Source: Rivularia sp. T60_A2020_040
GTDB taxonomy: Bacteria > Cyanobacteriota > Cyanobacteriia > Cyanobacteriales > Nostocaceae
Direction of reading: 5' to 3'
Assembly: GCA_015272215.1 (NCBI GenBank)
Contig: JACYMD010000078.1
Coordinates: 105,907 to 169,906, forward strand
DNA: 64,000 nt
Shown here: positions 20,379 through 28,915 of the stretch, piece after piece
Numbering within the stretch: the stretch's first letter is position 1
How the letters are laid out: each line of letters starts with the position of its first letter
Notes under the pieces: model-generated
Database searches by the model: none
The model's input: only the letters and a program-made list of their open reading frames with translations
Told to the model about the DNA's origin: nothing
Position numbers and translations under genes: made by a program

Positions 20379-21497
20379 ATGAATTCAGGAATTGATCTCC
20401 AAGGAAATTTTATTCAAAGCTTGATGGATTTAGGACTGCCTGCGGGTACAGCTAAAGCCATTTGGATGCCGTTACCGATGATTTTGATGCTCATTGGTGC
20501 CACGGTAGGGGTGCTGGTTTGTGTTTGGCAAGAGCGAAAAATTTCAGCAGCAGTCCAGCAGCGGATTGGTCCAGAATTTATCGGACCTTTGGGATTACTT
20601 GCCCCAGTCGCGGATGGTTTGAAGCTAGTCTTTAAAGAAGATGTCATACCGGCAAAAGCCGACCGCTGGCTGTTTACCCTTGGTCCCATCATCGTTGTGC
20701 TGCCAGTATTTTTGTCCTATTTGATTGTGCCATTTGGACAGAATTTATTAATCACTGATGTCGGAATGGGAGTTTTTCTGTGGATTGCTCTTTCTTCCGT
20801 TCAACCGATTGGTTTATTGATGGCTGGTTATGCATCAAATAACAAATACTCCCTCTTAGGGGGGTTGCGAGCCGCAGCACAATCTATTAGTTATGAGATT
20901 CCGCTGGCTTTGGCTGTATTAGCGATCGCCATGATGTCCAACAGCCTTAGCACTATCGATATTGTCAATCAACAATCGGGTTACGGCATTTTGGGCTGGA
21001 ATGTTTGGCGACAACCTGCTGGTTTCGTTATCTTTTGGATAGCAGCGTTGGCAGAATGCGAACGTATGCCTTTTGATTTACCAGAAGCAGAAGAAGAACT
21101 CGTCGCAGGTTATCAAACCGAATACTCTGGTATGAAGTTCGCTTTGTTTTACTTAAGTTCCTACGTAAACTTAGTACTATCTGCTTTACTAGTATCGGTT
21201 TTGTATTTTGGTGGTTGGGATTTTCCAATTCCCATCAATTTAATTGCTGGTTTGTTGGGAGTTAGTGAAGCTAATCCGGTATTACAGATAGTAACTGCCT
21301 CTTTAGGCATCACAATGACCGTACTCAAAGCCTACTTCTTCGTATTCCTAGCAATTTTATTGCGCTGGACAGTGCCGAGAGTTCGTATTGACCAACTGTT
21401 AGATTTAGGATGGAAATTTTTGCTACCCATCGGCTTAGTTAACTTACTGTTAACCGCAGCCTTAAAATTAGCTTTTCCCGTTGCTTTTGGTGGATGA
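20379..21497 (+). CDS. ndhA: NAD(P)H-quinone oxidoreductase subunit 1 (NdhA)
   Basis: 372 residues, the NuoH/ND1 homologue: a multi-spanning thylakoid or plasma-membrane subunit of NDH-1 at the quinone-binding junction. The recognisable conserved loops are [20 protein letters not shown] near the start and [20 protein letters not shown] in the middle. I use the ATG at 20379; the frame is open to 20331 but that lead is not conserved, and 372 residues is the usual cyanobacterial length. It is the first gene of ndhA-I-G-E. Its last 20-odd bases are partly duplicated downstream (see 21598-21624). Confidence 0.97.
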   Translation: MNSGIDLQGNFIQSLMDLGLPAGTAKAIWMPLPMILMLIGATVGVLVCVWQERKISAAVQQRIGPEFIGPLGLLAPVADGLKLVFKEDVIPAKADRWLFTLGPIIVVLPVFLSYLIVPFGQNLLITDVGMGVFLWIALSSVQPIGLLMAGYASNNKYSLLGGLRAAAQSISYEIPLALAVLAIAMMSNSLSTIDIVNQQSGYGILGWNVWRQPAGFVIFWIAALAECERMPFDLPEAEEELVAGYQTEYSGMKFALFYLSSYVNLVLSALLVSVLYFGGWDFPIPINLIAGLLGVSEANPVLQIVTASLGITMTVLKAYFFVFLAILLRWTVPRVRIDQLLDLGWKFLLPIGLVNLLLTAALKLAFPVAFGG

Positions 21498-21709
21498 ATC
21501 AATTTTAGATTTTGGATTTTGGATTAGTTCTTGAATCTAAAATCTAAAACTAATTTTACGCTTACTTGGACTAAGTAAACCAATTTTAAATTGGTTATGA
21601 ACTTTTCCCGTTGCTTTTGGTGAATACAACGATTTGAGATTTGGGGTTGACTTAATAAATCTAAAATCCAAAATCTAAAATCCAAAATTATAAAGAGAGA
21701 GACACTGTG
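21498..21709. repeat. STRR-rich spacer with a partial copy of the ndhA tail
   Basis: Runs of ATTTTGG and AATCTAAA units flank a second copy (about 21603-21621) of CCCGTTGCTTTTGGTG, which also ends ndhA at 21476-21491. The inverted phrases ACTTGGACTAAGT and CCAATTTTAAATTGG lie between. This looks like repeat-mediated duplication inside the operon. ndhI starts right after the last STRR unit. Confidence 0.75.
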
Positions 21710-22291
21710 ATGTTGAAATTTCTCAAACAAGTTGTTGATTACGGCAAAGAAACCTGGGAAGCCACTCGTTATATCGGTCAAGGTTTAGCCGTTACCTTTG
21801 ACCATATGCAGCGTCGTCCCGTGACGGTACAGTATCCTTACGAGAAACTAATTCCTAGCGAACGCTTTCGCGGTAGAATTCATTTCGAGTTTGATAAGTG
21901 TATTGCTTGTGAGGTTTGCGTCCGCGTATGTCCCATTAATCTGCCTGTTGTGGACTGGGAATTTAATAAAGCCAGTAAAAAGAAAAAGCTTAATCACTAC
22001 AGTATCGATTTCGGAGTTTGTATATTCTGCGGTAATTGTGTAGAGTATTGTCCGACAAACTGTCTATCGATGACGGAAGATTACGAGCTTGCAACCTATG
22101 ACCGTCACGAATTGAATTATGATAGCGTTGCTCTTGGTCGTCTACCTTACAAAGTTACAAATGACCCAATGGTAACGCCGTTACGGGAATTAGTTTACCT
22201 TCCCGAAGGAGTAATGGAACCCCACGATTTACCAGCGGATGCTCCCCGTGCTGGTGCTTTTCCACAAGACCTTGTGGAAAAAGAAAAGTAA
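21710..22291 (+). CDS. ndhI: NAD(P)H-quinone oxidoreductase subunit I (NdhI), 2x[4Fe-4S]
   Basis: 193 residues from ATG 21710 (a GTG one codon upstream also exists). Two complete ferredoxin-type clusters are seen: [12 protein letters not shown] and [12 protein letters not shown], which carry electrons along the peripheral arm toward quinone in NDH-1. The N-terminal amphipathic segment ([18 protein letters not shown]) and the [20 protein letters not shown] stretch are characteristic of the NuoI/NdhI family. Second gene of the ndh operon. A GAGAGAGAC purine run lies just upstream as a possible ribosome binding site. Confidence 0.97.
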   Translation: MLKFLKQVVDYGKETWEATRYIGQGLAVTFDHMQRRPVTVQYPYEKLIPSERFRGRIHFEFDKCIACEVCVRVCPINLPVVDWEFNKASKKKKLNHYSIDFGVCIFCGNCVEYCPTNCLSMTEDYELATYDRHELNYDSVALGRLPYKVTNDPMVTPLRELVYLPEGVMEPHDLPADAPRAGAFPQDLVEKEK

Positions 22292-22298
22292 ACTAAGT

Positions 22299-22530
22299 TA
22301 TGAGTTATGAGTTAGGAGTTAGGAGTTATGAGTTAGGAGTTAGGAGTTAGGAGTTATGAGTTAGGAGTTATGAGTTATGAGTTATGAGTTATGAGTTATG
22401 AGTTAAAAAAAACAACCATCAACCATCAACTAACAACTAACAACTAACAACTAACAACCATCAACCATCAACTATCAACTAACAACCATTAACTAACAAC
22501 TAATAACTAACAATCAATAATCAACAATGA
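22299..22530. repeat. Large STRR array between ndhI and ndhG
   Basis: About 110 bases of GAGTTAT/GAGTTAG heptamers are followed by about 115 bases of CAACTAA/CAACCAT-type heptamers. The two halves are approximately reverse complements (GTTAG against CTAAC), so the transcript could fold into a long imperfect hairpin. It nearly fills the gap between two co-transcribed genes. Confidence 0.9.
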
Positions 22531-22542
22531 AGGACGAAAAAA

Positions 22543-23148
22543 GTGAATTTAGCTGATGGAGTACAGATAATTTCGTTTGCCATCCTGGCTGCGATGATGA
22601 TTGGATCGGCTCTGGGAGTTGTGCTGTTTGATAACATTGTTTACTCTGCTTTTTTACTAGGGGGGGTATTCGTTAGTATTGCGGGATTGTATCTGCTGTT
22701 GAATGCGGATTTTGTCGCCGCAGCCCAATTACTAGTTTATGTTGGAGCAGTAAACGTACTAATTCTGTTTGCCATTATGTTGGTAAACAAACAAGAAAAT
22801 TTTGTTCCTTTACCGAAAACTTGGGCAAGAAAAGCATTAACAGGATTAGTTAGTGTGGGATTGTTTGTACTGTTAAGTACGATGGTTTTGGCAACCCCTT
22901 GGAGTTATTCAACTGGCACTCCTGTTAATAACTCGATTGTTTTAATTGGTGAACATTTCTTCACCGACTTTTTGTTACCTTTTGAATTGGCTTCCGTTTT
23001 ACTATTGATGGCAATGGTGGGAGCAATAATCTTAGCTCGTCGCGAGTATTTACCTCCCGAAGAAACTTCAGATCAATTACCACAAACTGTTCTACAATTG
23101 CCCGAACGTCCCAGAGAATTAGTATCGGCTCAAAGTGAAGACAAATAG
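22543..23148 (+). CDS. ndhG: NAD(P)H-quinone oxidoreductase subunit 6 (NdhG)
   Basis: 201 residues with five predicted membrane helices, NuoJ/ND6 family (LNADFVAAAQLLVYVGAVNVLILFAIML is the signature helix pair). The start is GTG at 22543, preceded by AAGGACGAAAAAA as ribosome binding region. It forms part of the membrane arm of NDH-1 next to NdhE. The C-terminal tail (LPERPRELVSAQSEDK) is hydrophilic, as usual for cyanobacterial NdhG. Confidence 0.95.
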   Translation: MNLADGVQIISFAILAAMMIGSALGVVLFDNIVYSAFLLGGVFVSIAGLYLLLNADFVAAAQLLVYVGAVNVLILFAIMLVNKQENFVPLPKTWARKALTGLVSVGLFVLLSTMVLATPWSYSTGTPVNNSIVLIGEHFFTDFLLPFELASVLLLMAMVGAIILARREYLPPEETSDQLPQTVLQLPERPRELVSAQSEDK

Positions 23149-23194
23149 CAATTATCAATGAATAATTGAGTTGAAATAGGAACAGCAAATAATC

Positions 23195-23500
23195 ATGCAA
23201 CTTCAGTACTTTTTGTTACTATCTGCCGCTCTATTTTGTATCGGTATTTATGGAATTGTCACTAGTCGTAATGCGGTACGAGTGTTAATGTCGATTGAAT
23301 TGTTACTCAATTCAGTTAATTTGAACTTAATGGCTTTTTCCAACTATTTGGATTCAACATTAATTAAAGGTCAAGTTTTCGCCGTATTTGTAATTACTGT
23401 AGCTGCGGCTGAAGCAGCTGTAGGGTTAGCGATCGTACTGGCAATCTATCGAAATCGCGATACTGTTGATATGGAGCAATTTAATCTCCTAAAGTGGTAA
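23195..23500 (+). CDS. ndhE: NAD(P)H-quinone oxidoreductase subunit 4L (NdhE)
   Basis: 101 residues, three membrane helices, NuoK/ND4L family. The conserved membrane glutamates are visible in [12 protein letters not shown] and in [17 protein letters not shown]. It ends 4 bases before the GTG of the NAD kinase, suggesting that the last gene is translated from the same mRNA. Confidence 0.96.
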   Translation: MQLQYFLLLSAALFCIGIYGIVTSRNAVRVLMSIELLLNSVNLNLMAFSNYLDSTLIKGQVFAVFVITVAAAEAAVGLAIVLAIYRNRDTVDMEQFNLLKW

Positions 23501-23504
23501 TTTC

Positions 23505-24428
23505 GTGGAGCTTAACCAAGTAATTATTGCCTATAAGGCGCGAGACCCCCAAAGCAAACGTTGGGCTGAAATCTGTGCCAGCCAGTTAGAACATCTGAAA
23601 TGTCATGTACTAATGGGTCCTAGTGGTCCAAAAGATAATCCATACCCGGTTTTTTTGGCTTCTACGACCCAACAAATTGACCTGGCTATAGTACTTGGTG
23701 GTGATGGTACAGTTTTAACTGCTGCCAGACATTTAGCCCTTGCTGGCATTCCGATTTTGGCTGTAAATGTTGGGGGTCATTTAGGATTCTTAACTGAGTC
23801 TGTAGAAGAGTTTCAGGATACCGAATTAGTTTGGAATCGACTGCTAGAAGACCGCTATGCCATACAGCGACGAATGATGTTGCAAGCAGCAGTGTATGAG
23901 GGACATGGTTCTAACTTGGAACCCATAACCGAAACTTATCTAGCTTTGAACGAAATGTGTGTTAAACCCGCTTCCGCAGACCGCATGATTACCTCAATTT
24001 TGGAAATGGAAATTGATAATGAGGTGGTTGATCAATATCAAGGAGACGGGTTAATTATTTCTACACCGACTGGTTCTACAGGTTATACGGTTTCTGCTAA
24101 CGGTCCGATCATGCATGATGGTATGGAAGCGATTACCATTACTCCAATTTGTCCGATGAGTCTTTCTAGTCGTCCGATTGTTTTACCTCCGGGTTCGGTG
24201 ATTAGCATTTGGCCTTTGGGGGATTTTGATTTAAGTACTAAATTGTGGACTGATGGTGTATTAGCAACTTCAATCTGGCCGGCACATCGGGTAGATGTAC
24301 GGATGGCAGAATGTCGATCTAAGTTCATTATTTTACGGGAAAACTATTCGTACTATCAGGTTTTACGAGAAAAACTACTTTGGGCAGGAACTAGAGTTAG
24401 GTATAACAGTAAACATAGTACTAATTAA
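23505..24428 (+). CDS. nadK: NAD kinase
   Basis: 307 residues; phosphorylates NAD to NADP. The NAD kinase signature LGGDGTVLTAARH (GGDG), the NVGGHLGFLTE segment and the glycine-rich GDGLIISTPTGSTGYTVSANGP motif are all present. The start is GTG at 23505, 4 bases after ndhE. Its coupling to the ndh operon makes sense because NDH-1 and NADPH metabolism meet here, but that is inference. Many cyanobacteria carry two NAD kinase paralogues; which one this is cannot be told. Confidence 0.95.
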   Translation: MELNQVIIAYKARDPQSKRWAEICASQLEHLKCHVLMGPSGPKDNPYPVFLASTTQQIDLAIVLGGDGTVLTAARHLALAGIPILAVNVGGHLGFLTESVEEFQDTELVWNRLLEDRYAIQRRMMLQAAVYEGHGSNLEPITETYLALNEMCVKPASADRMITSILEMEIDNEVVDQYQGDGLIISTPTGSTGYTVSANGPIMHDGMEAITITPICPMSLSSRPIVLPPGSVISIWPLGDFDLSTKLWTDGVLATSIWPAHRVDVRMAECRSKFIILRENYSYYQVLREKLLWAGTRVRYNSKHSTN

Positions 24429-24431
24429 TCA

Positions 24432-24477
24432 TGTAGAGACGTAATATATAAGAGACGTAATATATTACGTCTCTACA
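24432..24477. repeat. Perfect palindrome after nadK
   Basis: TGTAGAGACGTAATATA is matched by TATATTACGTCTCTACA, with an internal partial duplicate AGAGACGTAA. It lies between the converging nadK and RidA-like genes, so it may act as a bidirectional terminator, but no T-run follows. A related TGTAGAGACGTAGC hairpin occurs at 46663-46692, so a dispersed repeat is likely. Confidence 0.8.
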
Positions 24478-24499
24478 ATGGTTTGGGTTGTCCAAAGAA

Positions 24500-24889
24500 T
24501 TAGTCAAAGCAAACAGCATCCACTTCAACTTCAATCAACATTGCAGAATCTATCAGCGATTTAACTTCCACCATTGTGGAAGCGGGAGGATTTTCTGCAA
24601 AGAATTCTTGATGAGCTTTGCCAAATTCAGCCCAAAGAGAGATGTCTGTAACATACATTCTTGTTCTAACTACACATTTTGTATTTGCGCCTAAATCTTG
24701 TAAAGCTTTTTCAACGATTTGAAAGCAACGTTTGGCTTGAGCGTAAGCATCACCAGGAGCAAAGATGCTACCGTCTTCTGCTACTGGTGCGGTACCGGAT
24801 ATATAGATATGATTTCCGACTTTTACCGCTCGACAGTAACCGACGGTAGATTCCCAGGCTGCACCGGAGAAATTTCTATGGATTTTCAT
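24500..24889 (-). CDS. RidA/YjgF-family protein lacking the deaminase arginine
   Basis: 129 residues with the RidA fold landmarks (YISGTAP, QAKRCFQIVEKALQDLGA, VVRTRMYVTDI, PASTMVEVKSLI). In RidA itself the stretch VEVARLP carries the arginine that binds the imine substrate carboxylate. Here the equivalent is VEVKSLI, with Ser in place of Arg, so 2-iminobutanoate deaminase activity is doubtful. It is better called a Rid-family protein of unknown activity. It converges on nadK and has no close operon partner. Confidence 0.85.
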   Translation of the reverse strand: MKIHRNFSGAAWESTVGYCRAVKVGNHIYISGTAPVAEDGSIFAPGDAYAQAKRCFQIVEKALQDLGANTKCVVRTRMYVTDISLWAEFGKAHQEFFAENPPASTMVEVKSLIDSAMLIEVEVDAVCFD

Positions 24890-25056
24890 GGTATTATTAA
24901 ATATTTATTTAAGTCGTGGGTTTGGGTTAGATATTCTAGTTCCCAGGCTCAGTCTAAAGCGCGATCGCCATCAGCAAAGAATGAAATCTTAGGAGTCAAA
25001 ATATTTTTGCTCAAGTTTAAGATGTAAATACAAACAGTAAATACAAACATAAATAT

Positions 25057-25120
25057 GTTGGGTTACGACGCAATAATAGTTACTAATTTAATTATGTATT
25101 CTGCGTGCGTCTAACCCAAC
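25057..25120. repeat. 64-bp inverted-repeat element
   Basis: The ends are GTTGGGTTACGACGCA and TGCGTCTAACCCAAC, nearly perfect 15-16-base inverted repeats around an AT-rich core. It is situated 45 bases downstream of the stop codon of the membrane protein gene at 25166. It resembles the widespread cyanobacterial GTTGGGTT-type small repeats. Confidence 0.7.
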
Positions 25121-25165
25121 CTACCGTAAGGATAAGAAGTGTATTTAACCTGTAATCATAACCTT

Positions 25166-25519
25166 TCAATCAACTGCTCGTAATAAATAGTTAATTACGC
25201 TAGAAACTATTGCTAATACTATTGAACCAAGTAAAGCAGCTAATGGTCCGTTGATAATAAAACCGTAATTAGGAGTAAATATACTTGCTAACCAAAGGGT
25301 AAATCCGTTGATCACAAAGGTAAATAATCCAAAGGTAAGTAAGTTTATCGGCAGTGTTAAAATGCTTAAAATAGGACGAATAAAAGCATTAACTAATCCT
25401 ATAACTACAGCCGCAACCAAGGCTGCAACAAAACTTTTAATCACGAAACCAGGAACAATGTAAGCGGTAATTAGCAATGACACCGCAGTACCAAGCCAAG
25501 TTAATAGAAAATGCATCAT
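25166..25519 (-). CDS. Phage holin family 4-type small membrane protein
   Basis: 117 residues with four predicted membrane helices and the conserved segment NAFIRPILSILTLPINLLTFGLFTFVINGF, the hallmark of the PF04020-type family (annotated as mycobacterial four-TM phage holin superfamily IV). Despite the name, the family is found in ordinary bacterial chromosomes and its function is unknown. No phage genes are nearby. Confidence 0.85.
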   Translation of the reverse strand: MMHFLLTWLGTAVSLLITAYIVPGFVIKSFVAALVAAVVIGLVNAFIRPILSILTLPINLLTFGLFTFVINGFTLWLASIFTPNYGFIINGPLAALLGSIVLAIVSSVINYLLRAVD

Positions 25520-25913
25520 AGGCTTTGTGTAAGAAAATTATTGATTTGCTTGAGGTATTCACAATCAACTTTCACTATCTATTTGTGTTGTTCTGATAAA
25601 GAAATAACGCTTTCCAAGTAATGGCATCTAATGATACCTCAATTCACAAGGTATATATATTATCCTATTGTGGCTATTACGGCTTAAATTTGCTTGATTA
25701 CTTTCAGTTACAGGAATCGCCGCAAGTGTCACAATCGGTGGTTGGTGCGTAAAAACGAAGCCTTTTAATGGTAGAAGTTGTGAATTAATTGCGATGCGAT
25801 GCGGGAGCCACTTACCAAACTTGATATTAGAAACAATAATGGTGCATTACCTTAACAGCGATAACACACCAGAGAAAATAATTGGATATTAAATTAACTG
25901 AAGTATCCGCTCA
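25520..25913. other. 394-bp intergenic region, nothing recognised
   Basis: Spacer between two minus-strand genes. It holds no coding frame, repeat family member or RNA that I can name. The promoter of the membrane-protein gene should lie close to 25520. Confidence 0.5.
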
Positions 25914-26870
25914 TCAATTACGTTTACCTTTATCTAAAAGTTGCCAAGTAGCTCCTCCAACAACTCCATCGGGTTCTAAACCGTTACTTTTCTGAAATGC
26001 TTTTACTGCTTCTAATGTTACCGGGCCAAAATCTCCATCAATACTTTTGAGAAATCCCAATTTAGATAATTTTTGTTGCAACTCGACAACTTGAGAACCT
26101 CGCATTCCTGGACGCAAAATCGGTAATCCTTGCGCTGTATATTGGATTGTGGAGGTTTTTGTTTGGGAAGATGAAGATGTGGTAGTTTGACGAGTACGGG
26201 TTGTTGCAGCTTGTTTTTGTACGGGTTTGGGCTGCACAGTAGCAGTTGTTCGAGGTTTTGGTTTGGGAGTGGCTTTCGGTGGTGTTGCAGGTTTTGGTTC
26301 TGGTGCAGGTTGAATAATCCTCACCGGACTCTCTATAGCAGGTGTTATCGGTGTTTGTTGCTGTGTAGAATTATTCACCACCCTAACGCTACTGAGGGAC
26401 TCTGTAGGTACGGGGAAGCTATCAGCAGGAGGAGGTGTAGGGGTATTAGCGACTTCTGTTGATACTGTTGCGTTGGGGAAAAGGGTTCCCCAAGTATTTG
26501 TATCGACAACCCCATCTGCTTTTAAACCTGCTGCTTGTTGGAAACGTGCAACTGCTTTTTGGGTTGTTTCGGTGAATACACCATTGACTTCACCTTCATA
26601 AAAACCCAAAAGTATCAAAGCTCCTTGCAATTCTCTTACAGGTACTCCTTCGCTACCTATTTTCAGGTTAGGACGGTTAATGTTAGCCTCTACGACTACT
26701 TGAGCAATTGTTTGTTGCTTTGCTGCAATTGATATTCCAATTTGGGAACCAAATAGCAGAGGAGTAGAAGAAAGTAAAACTAACCAATAAATCCTATTTA
26801 TCGGAAGGAAGCGAAACGACACGAGAGAGCTTAAGTACTTGAAAATACTTATTTTTCTACTACCTATCAT
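25914..26870 (-). CDS. Exported protein with two peptidoglycan-binding domains
   Basis: 318 residues from ATG 26870; an upstream TTG at 26888 is in frame but less likely. The N-terminal hydrophobic segment (IYWLVLLSSTPLLFGSQIGISIAA) is a signal peptide or anchor. PG_binding_1 domain 1 reads LKIGSEGVPVRELQGALILL ... ADGVVDTNTWGTLF, and domain 2 near the C-terminus reads PGMRGSQVVELQQKLSKLGF ... PDGVVGGATWQLL. A Pro/Thr/Lys-rich spacer of about 120 residues lies between. There is no catalytic domain, so a wall-binding scaffold role is inferred. Confidence 0.88.
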   Translation of the reverse strand: MIGSRKISIFKYLSSLVSFRFLPINRIYWLVLLSSTPLLFGSQIGISIAAKQQTIAQVVVEANINRPNLKIGSEGVPVRELQGALILLGFYEGEVNGVFTETTQKAVARFQQAAGLKADGVVDTNTWGTLFPNATVSTEVANTPTPPPADSFPVPTESLSSVRVVNNSTQQQTPITPAIESPVRIIQPAPEPKPATPPKATPKPKPRTTATVQPKPVQKQAATTRTRQTTTSSSSQTKTSTIQYTAQGLPILRPGMRGSQVVELQQKLSKLGFLKSIDGDFGPVTLEAVKAFQKSNGLEPDGVVGGATWQLLDKGKRN

Positions 26871-27009
26871 GGTTTTTGCCCCCGGCAAGTCTCTTACAAA
26901 TATACTATCTATTAACCAGTATAAAATTAATTTGTCACAGCAGTATAAATGCTTAAAAAAAGCGGCAAATTGTCAGTAATTGATGCCAACTAAATACTTT
27001 AGACTACTG

Positions 27010-28281
27010 TTAAGCAATTACACGGTTAATTGCTTCTTTTTGACCGATTACAGATACGAATGGTTCCTTTAAGTATTTAGCAGCTGCGTTAATAGTTTCT
27101 ACAGGGGTTAAAGCTGTAATATCTTCTTGAAATTTTTGGTCGAAGGCAATTCCCAATCCTAATATTTCATACCAACCATATATTTGAGCAATTTGTCCGT
27201 TGGTTTGTTTACTCAAAGCATACTGTCCGAGTATTTTGTTTTTTGCAGTTTGTAAAGCGCTTTCTGCTAGTTTATTACTAGAAAGTAAATCAACTTCTCT
27301 TCGCAACCCTTCTAAAGCGGTGATTGTATTTTCCGGTGCGGTACCCATGTAGACTACAAAGGAACTAGAATACTGCCTTGTGGGGTACAATGCGGAGACA
27401 TCGTAGGCTAAACCAAGTTTTTCTCGTAATTCTATAAATAAGCGACTAGAAAGCCCATTTCCTAAATAAGTAGAAAGCAGCTTTAAAGCAGGGTAATCAG
27501 CAGAATGCACTGAAGCACCCAAATAACCCAACATAATTATCGATTGTTGGGTTGCCTGGGGGGTAATTATTTGTTGCGGTTTAGTTTGAGGAAATGGTAT
27601 ATCTATAGTTGGTAATGCTGTATCTAACGGTTGCCAATCACCAAAAAGTTCTTCTACTTGTTTGGTTGCATCCTCTGGGGAAATACGACCGGCAATACTA
27701 ATAACTATATTATCTGGGCGAAAATAATCTGAATAATATTTTACTAAATCTTCGCGAGTCAAACTGCTAATAGTCGTTTCATCCCCCAATCCCGACGATG
27801 CATAAGGATGATTTTTGTACATAATCTGCCGTAATTGCTCAAATGCGACGTTAAAGGGCTGTTCCTTTTGCAAGCGTACATCTTGTAGAGCAATCCGCTT
27901 TTCCATCTCTACCGACTCTGCTGGAAAAGTTGGCGCGCGCAATATTCGTGTTGCTAATTCCAAAGTTTGAGTAAAATCAGCACTCACAGTTTTTAAGGAT
28001 AAAACAAAGTAATCTGTCGCAGCATCAGCACTCAAACTCGCTCCCACAGATTCTACACGTTGGGCAATTTCCAAGCTAGAAAGTCCATCACATCCTTTTG
28101 TGAGTACAGCACTGAGTAAATTGGCTAAACCGGCTTTTTCGGGCTTTTGATCACAACTTCCAGCACGGATAAATATTCGAGCCGCAATAATATCAGCAGC
28201 GGAATTTTCCGAAACCAGTAGTATTATCCCATTCTTTAATACGGTACGATGGAGATTCATTTTTTTTGGCAAGGTTGTCAT
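27010..28281 (-). CDS. M16 (pitrilysin) family protein, non-catalytic type
   Basis: 423 residues from ATG 28281. The N-terminal domain shows the M16 pattern (TVLKNGIILLVSENSAAD, then FIRAGSCDQ), but where peptidases have the zinc motif HxxEH this protein reads GLANLL. The C-terminal glycine-rich region (YLGNGLSSRLFIELREKLGLAYDV) that contacts substrate is intact. This is the pattern of the non-catalytic partner of bacterial two-subunit M16B proteases, which are often adjacent genes. No catalytic partner lies next to it in this window. Confidence 0.85.
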   Translation of the reverse strand: MTTLPKKMNLHRTVLKNGIILLVSENSAADIIAARIFIRAGSCDQKPEKAGLANLLSAVLTKGCDGLSSLEIAQRVESVGASLSADAATDYFVLSLKTVSADFTQTLELATRILRAPTFPAESVEMEKRIALQDVRLQKEQPFNVAFEQLRQIMYKNHPYASSGLGDETTISSLTREDLVKYYSDYFRPDNIVISIAGRISPEDATKQVEELFGDWQPLDTALPTIDIPFPQTKPQQIITPQATQQSIIMLGYLGASVHSADYPALKLLSTYLGNGLSSRLFIELREKLGLAYDVSALYPTRQYSSSFVVYMGTAPENTITALEGLRREVDLLSSNKLAESALQTAKNKILGQYALSKQTNGQIAQIYGWYEILGLGIAFDQKFQEDITALTPVETINAAAKYLKEPFVSVIGQKEAINRVIA

Positions 28282-28427
28282 CAGCAAGATTTTCGATTTG
28301 GAATGGGGACTACTGGCATTGAGAGTTAGGAGTTATGTTGTGGAGTAGTTGATCATTTTTGATCAATTAAAGTGAAATTTTAATCTATTTGGAATGCCGA
28401 TGCTGGAAACACGGTACTATCGCGCTT

Positions 28428-28547
28428 TTCACTTGGGTGCAACACAAATTTTACCTCACCCCGCCCTCCGGGCACCCCTCTCCTAATATACGGAGAGGGG
28501 AAGGGGGTGAGGTTTTAGTGTATTGGACTCAACTGAAATTTGCTATA
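28428..28547. repeat. Dispersed hairpin repeat, copy B
   Basis: Second copy of the element at 3214-3343: CCTCACCCCGCCCTC, CCCCTCTCC, a loop, GGAGAGGGG, AAGGGGGTGAGG, then TTTTAGTGTATT and ACTCAACTGAAATTTGCTATAT. The loop reads TAATATAC here and GTATATTA in copy A. It lies upstream of the M16 gene in a gap otherwise without genes. Confidence 0.85.
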
Positions 28548-28676
28548 TTTGTTTGTACAAGAATATTTGACTATATTATCAGTTTTTATTGACATTAATT
28601 TTAATTTTTCATTTACGATGTCCCGTTTTGAGATGTCTGTTGCTATATAAAAAAATGAACATTAAAAATCAACTCA

Positions 28677-28712
28677 AAAAATAAAGCCCCCAAGTCAACA
28701 AGTGACTAGAGG
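28677..28712 (-). terminator. Intrinsic terminator for the ncRNA downstream of purK
   Basis: On the minus strand the sequence reads CCTC-T-AGTCA, loop CTTGT, TGACT-T-GGGG, then GCTTTATTTTTT. That is a GC-capped stem with one mismatch followed by a U-rich tail. It lies just after the structured RNA region, in the orientation of purK and the candidate 6S RNA. Confidence 0.7.
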
Positions 28713-28727
28713 AACTTTAAAATTTTA

Positions 28728-28909
28728 GTTCACCGCAACGCCGTTTTACCTAAGTTTATGACCTGGTTAAACCAGGGGGGGTACCGAATTACATCGTTTA
28801 AAGTTTCCGGGTACAAGCCCGGTATACTGCCACGAAACTATTCAGTTCCCATATCATAAAAGTCATAGATCACAAAACTGTATGGCAGTCACCAACGTCG
28901 TAGTGCAAC
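28728..28909 (-). ncRNA. ssaA: Candidate 6S RNA (SsaA) downstream of purK
   Basis: A 182-base non-coding segment bounded by complementary ends (GTTGCACTACGACG at the 5' side against CGGCGTTGCGGTGAAC at the 3' side). It is preceded by a near-consensus promoter and followed by an intrinsic terminator. Internal stems include CTGCCA/TGGCAG, CCGGG/CCCGG and CCTGG/CCAGG. The length matches cyanobacterial 6Sa RNA (about 185 nt), which from memory is encoded next to purK in Synechococcus. 6S RNA binds RNA polymerase holoenzyme. The multi-hairpin interior I can draw is not the classic open-bubble rod, so the family name is an inference, while a structured, independently transcribed RNA is well supported. 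Confidence 0.62.
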
Positions 28910-28915
28910 AAGTCT

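Noticed and set aside
22299..22530. Possible CRISPR array
   Set aside because: The units are contiguous heptamers without unique spacers, so this is STRR DNA; no cas genes are present.
25166..25519. Prophage indication from a holin-family name
   Set aside because: PF04020-type proteins are common chromosomal proteins; no phage structural, lysis or integrase genes are nearby.
28389..28592. Plus-strand ORF of 67 codons
   Set aside because: It runs through the dispersed hairpin repeat, and its protein would be mostly repeat-encoded.
28728..28909. tmRNA, RNase P RNA or SRP RNA as alternative identity
   Set aside because: There is no tag reading frame, no RNase P P4 core (GAGGAAAGTCCGGGC type) and no SRP GGAA tetraloop/symmetrical loop motif visible.
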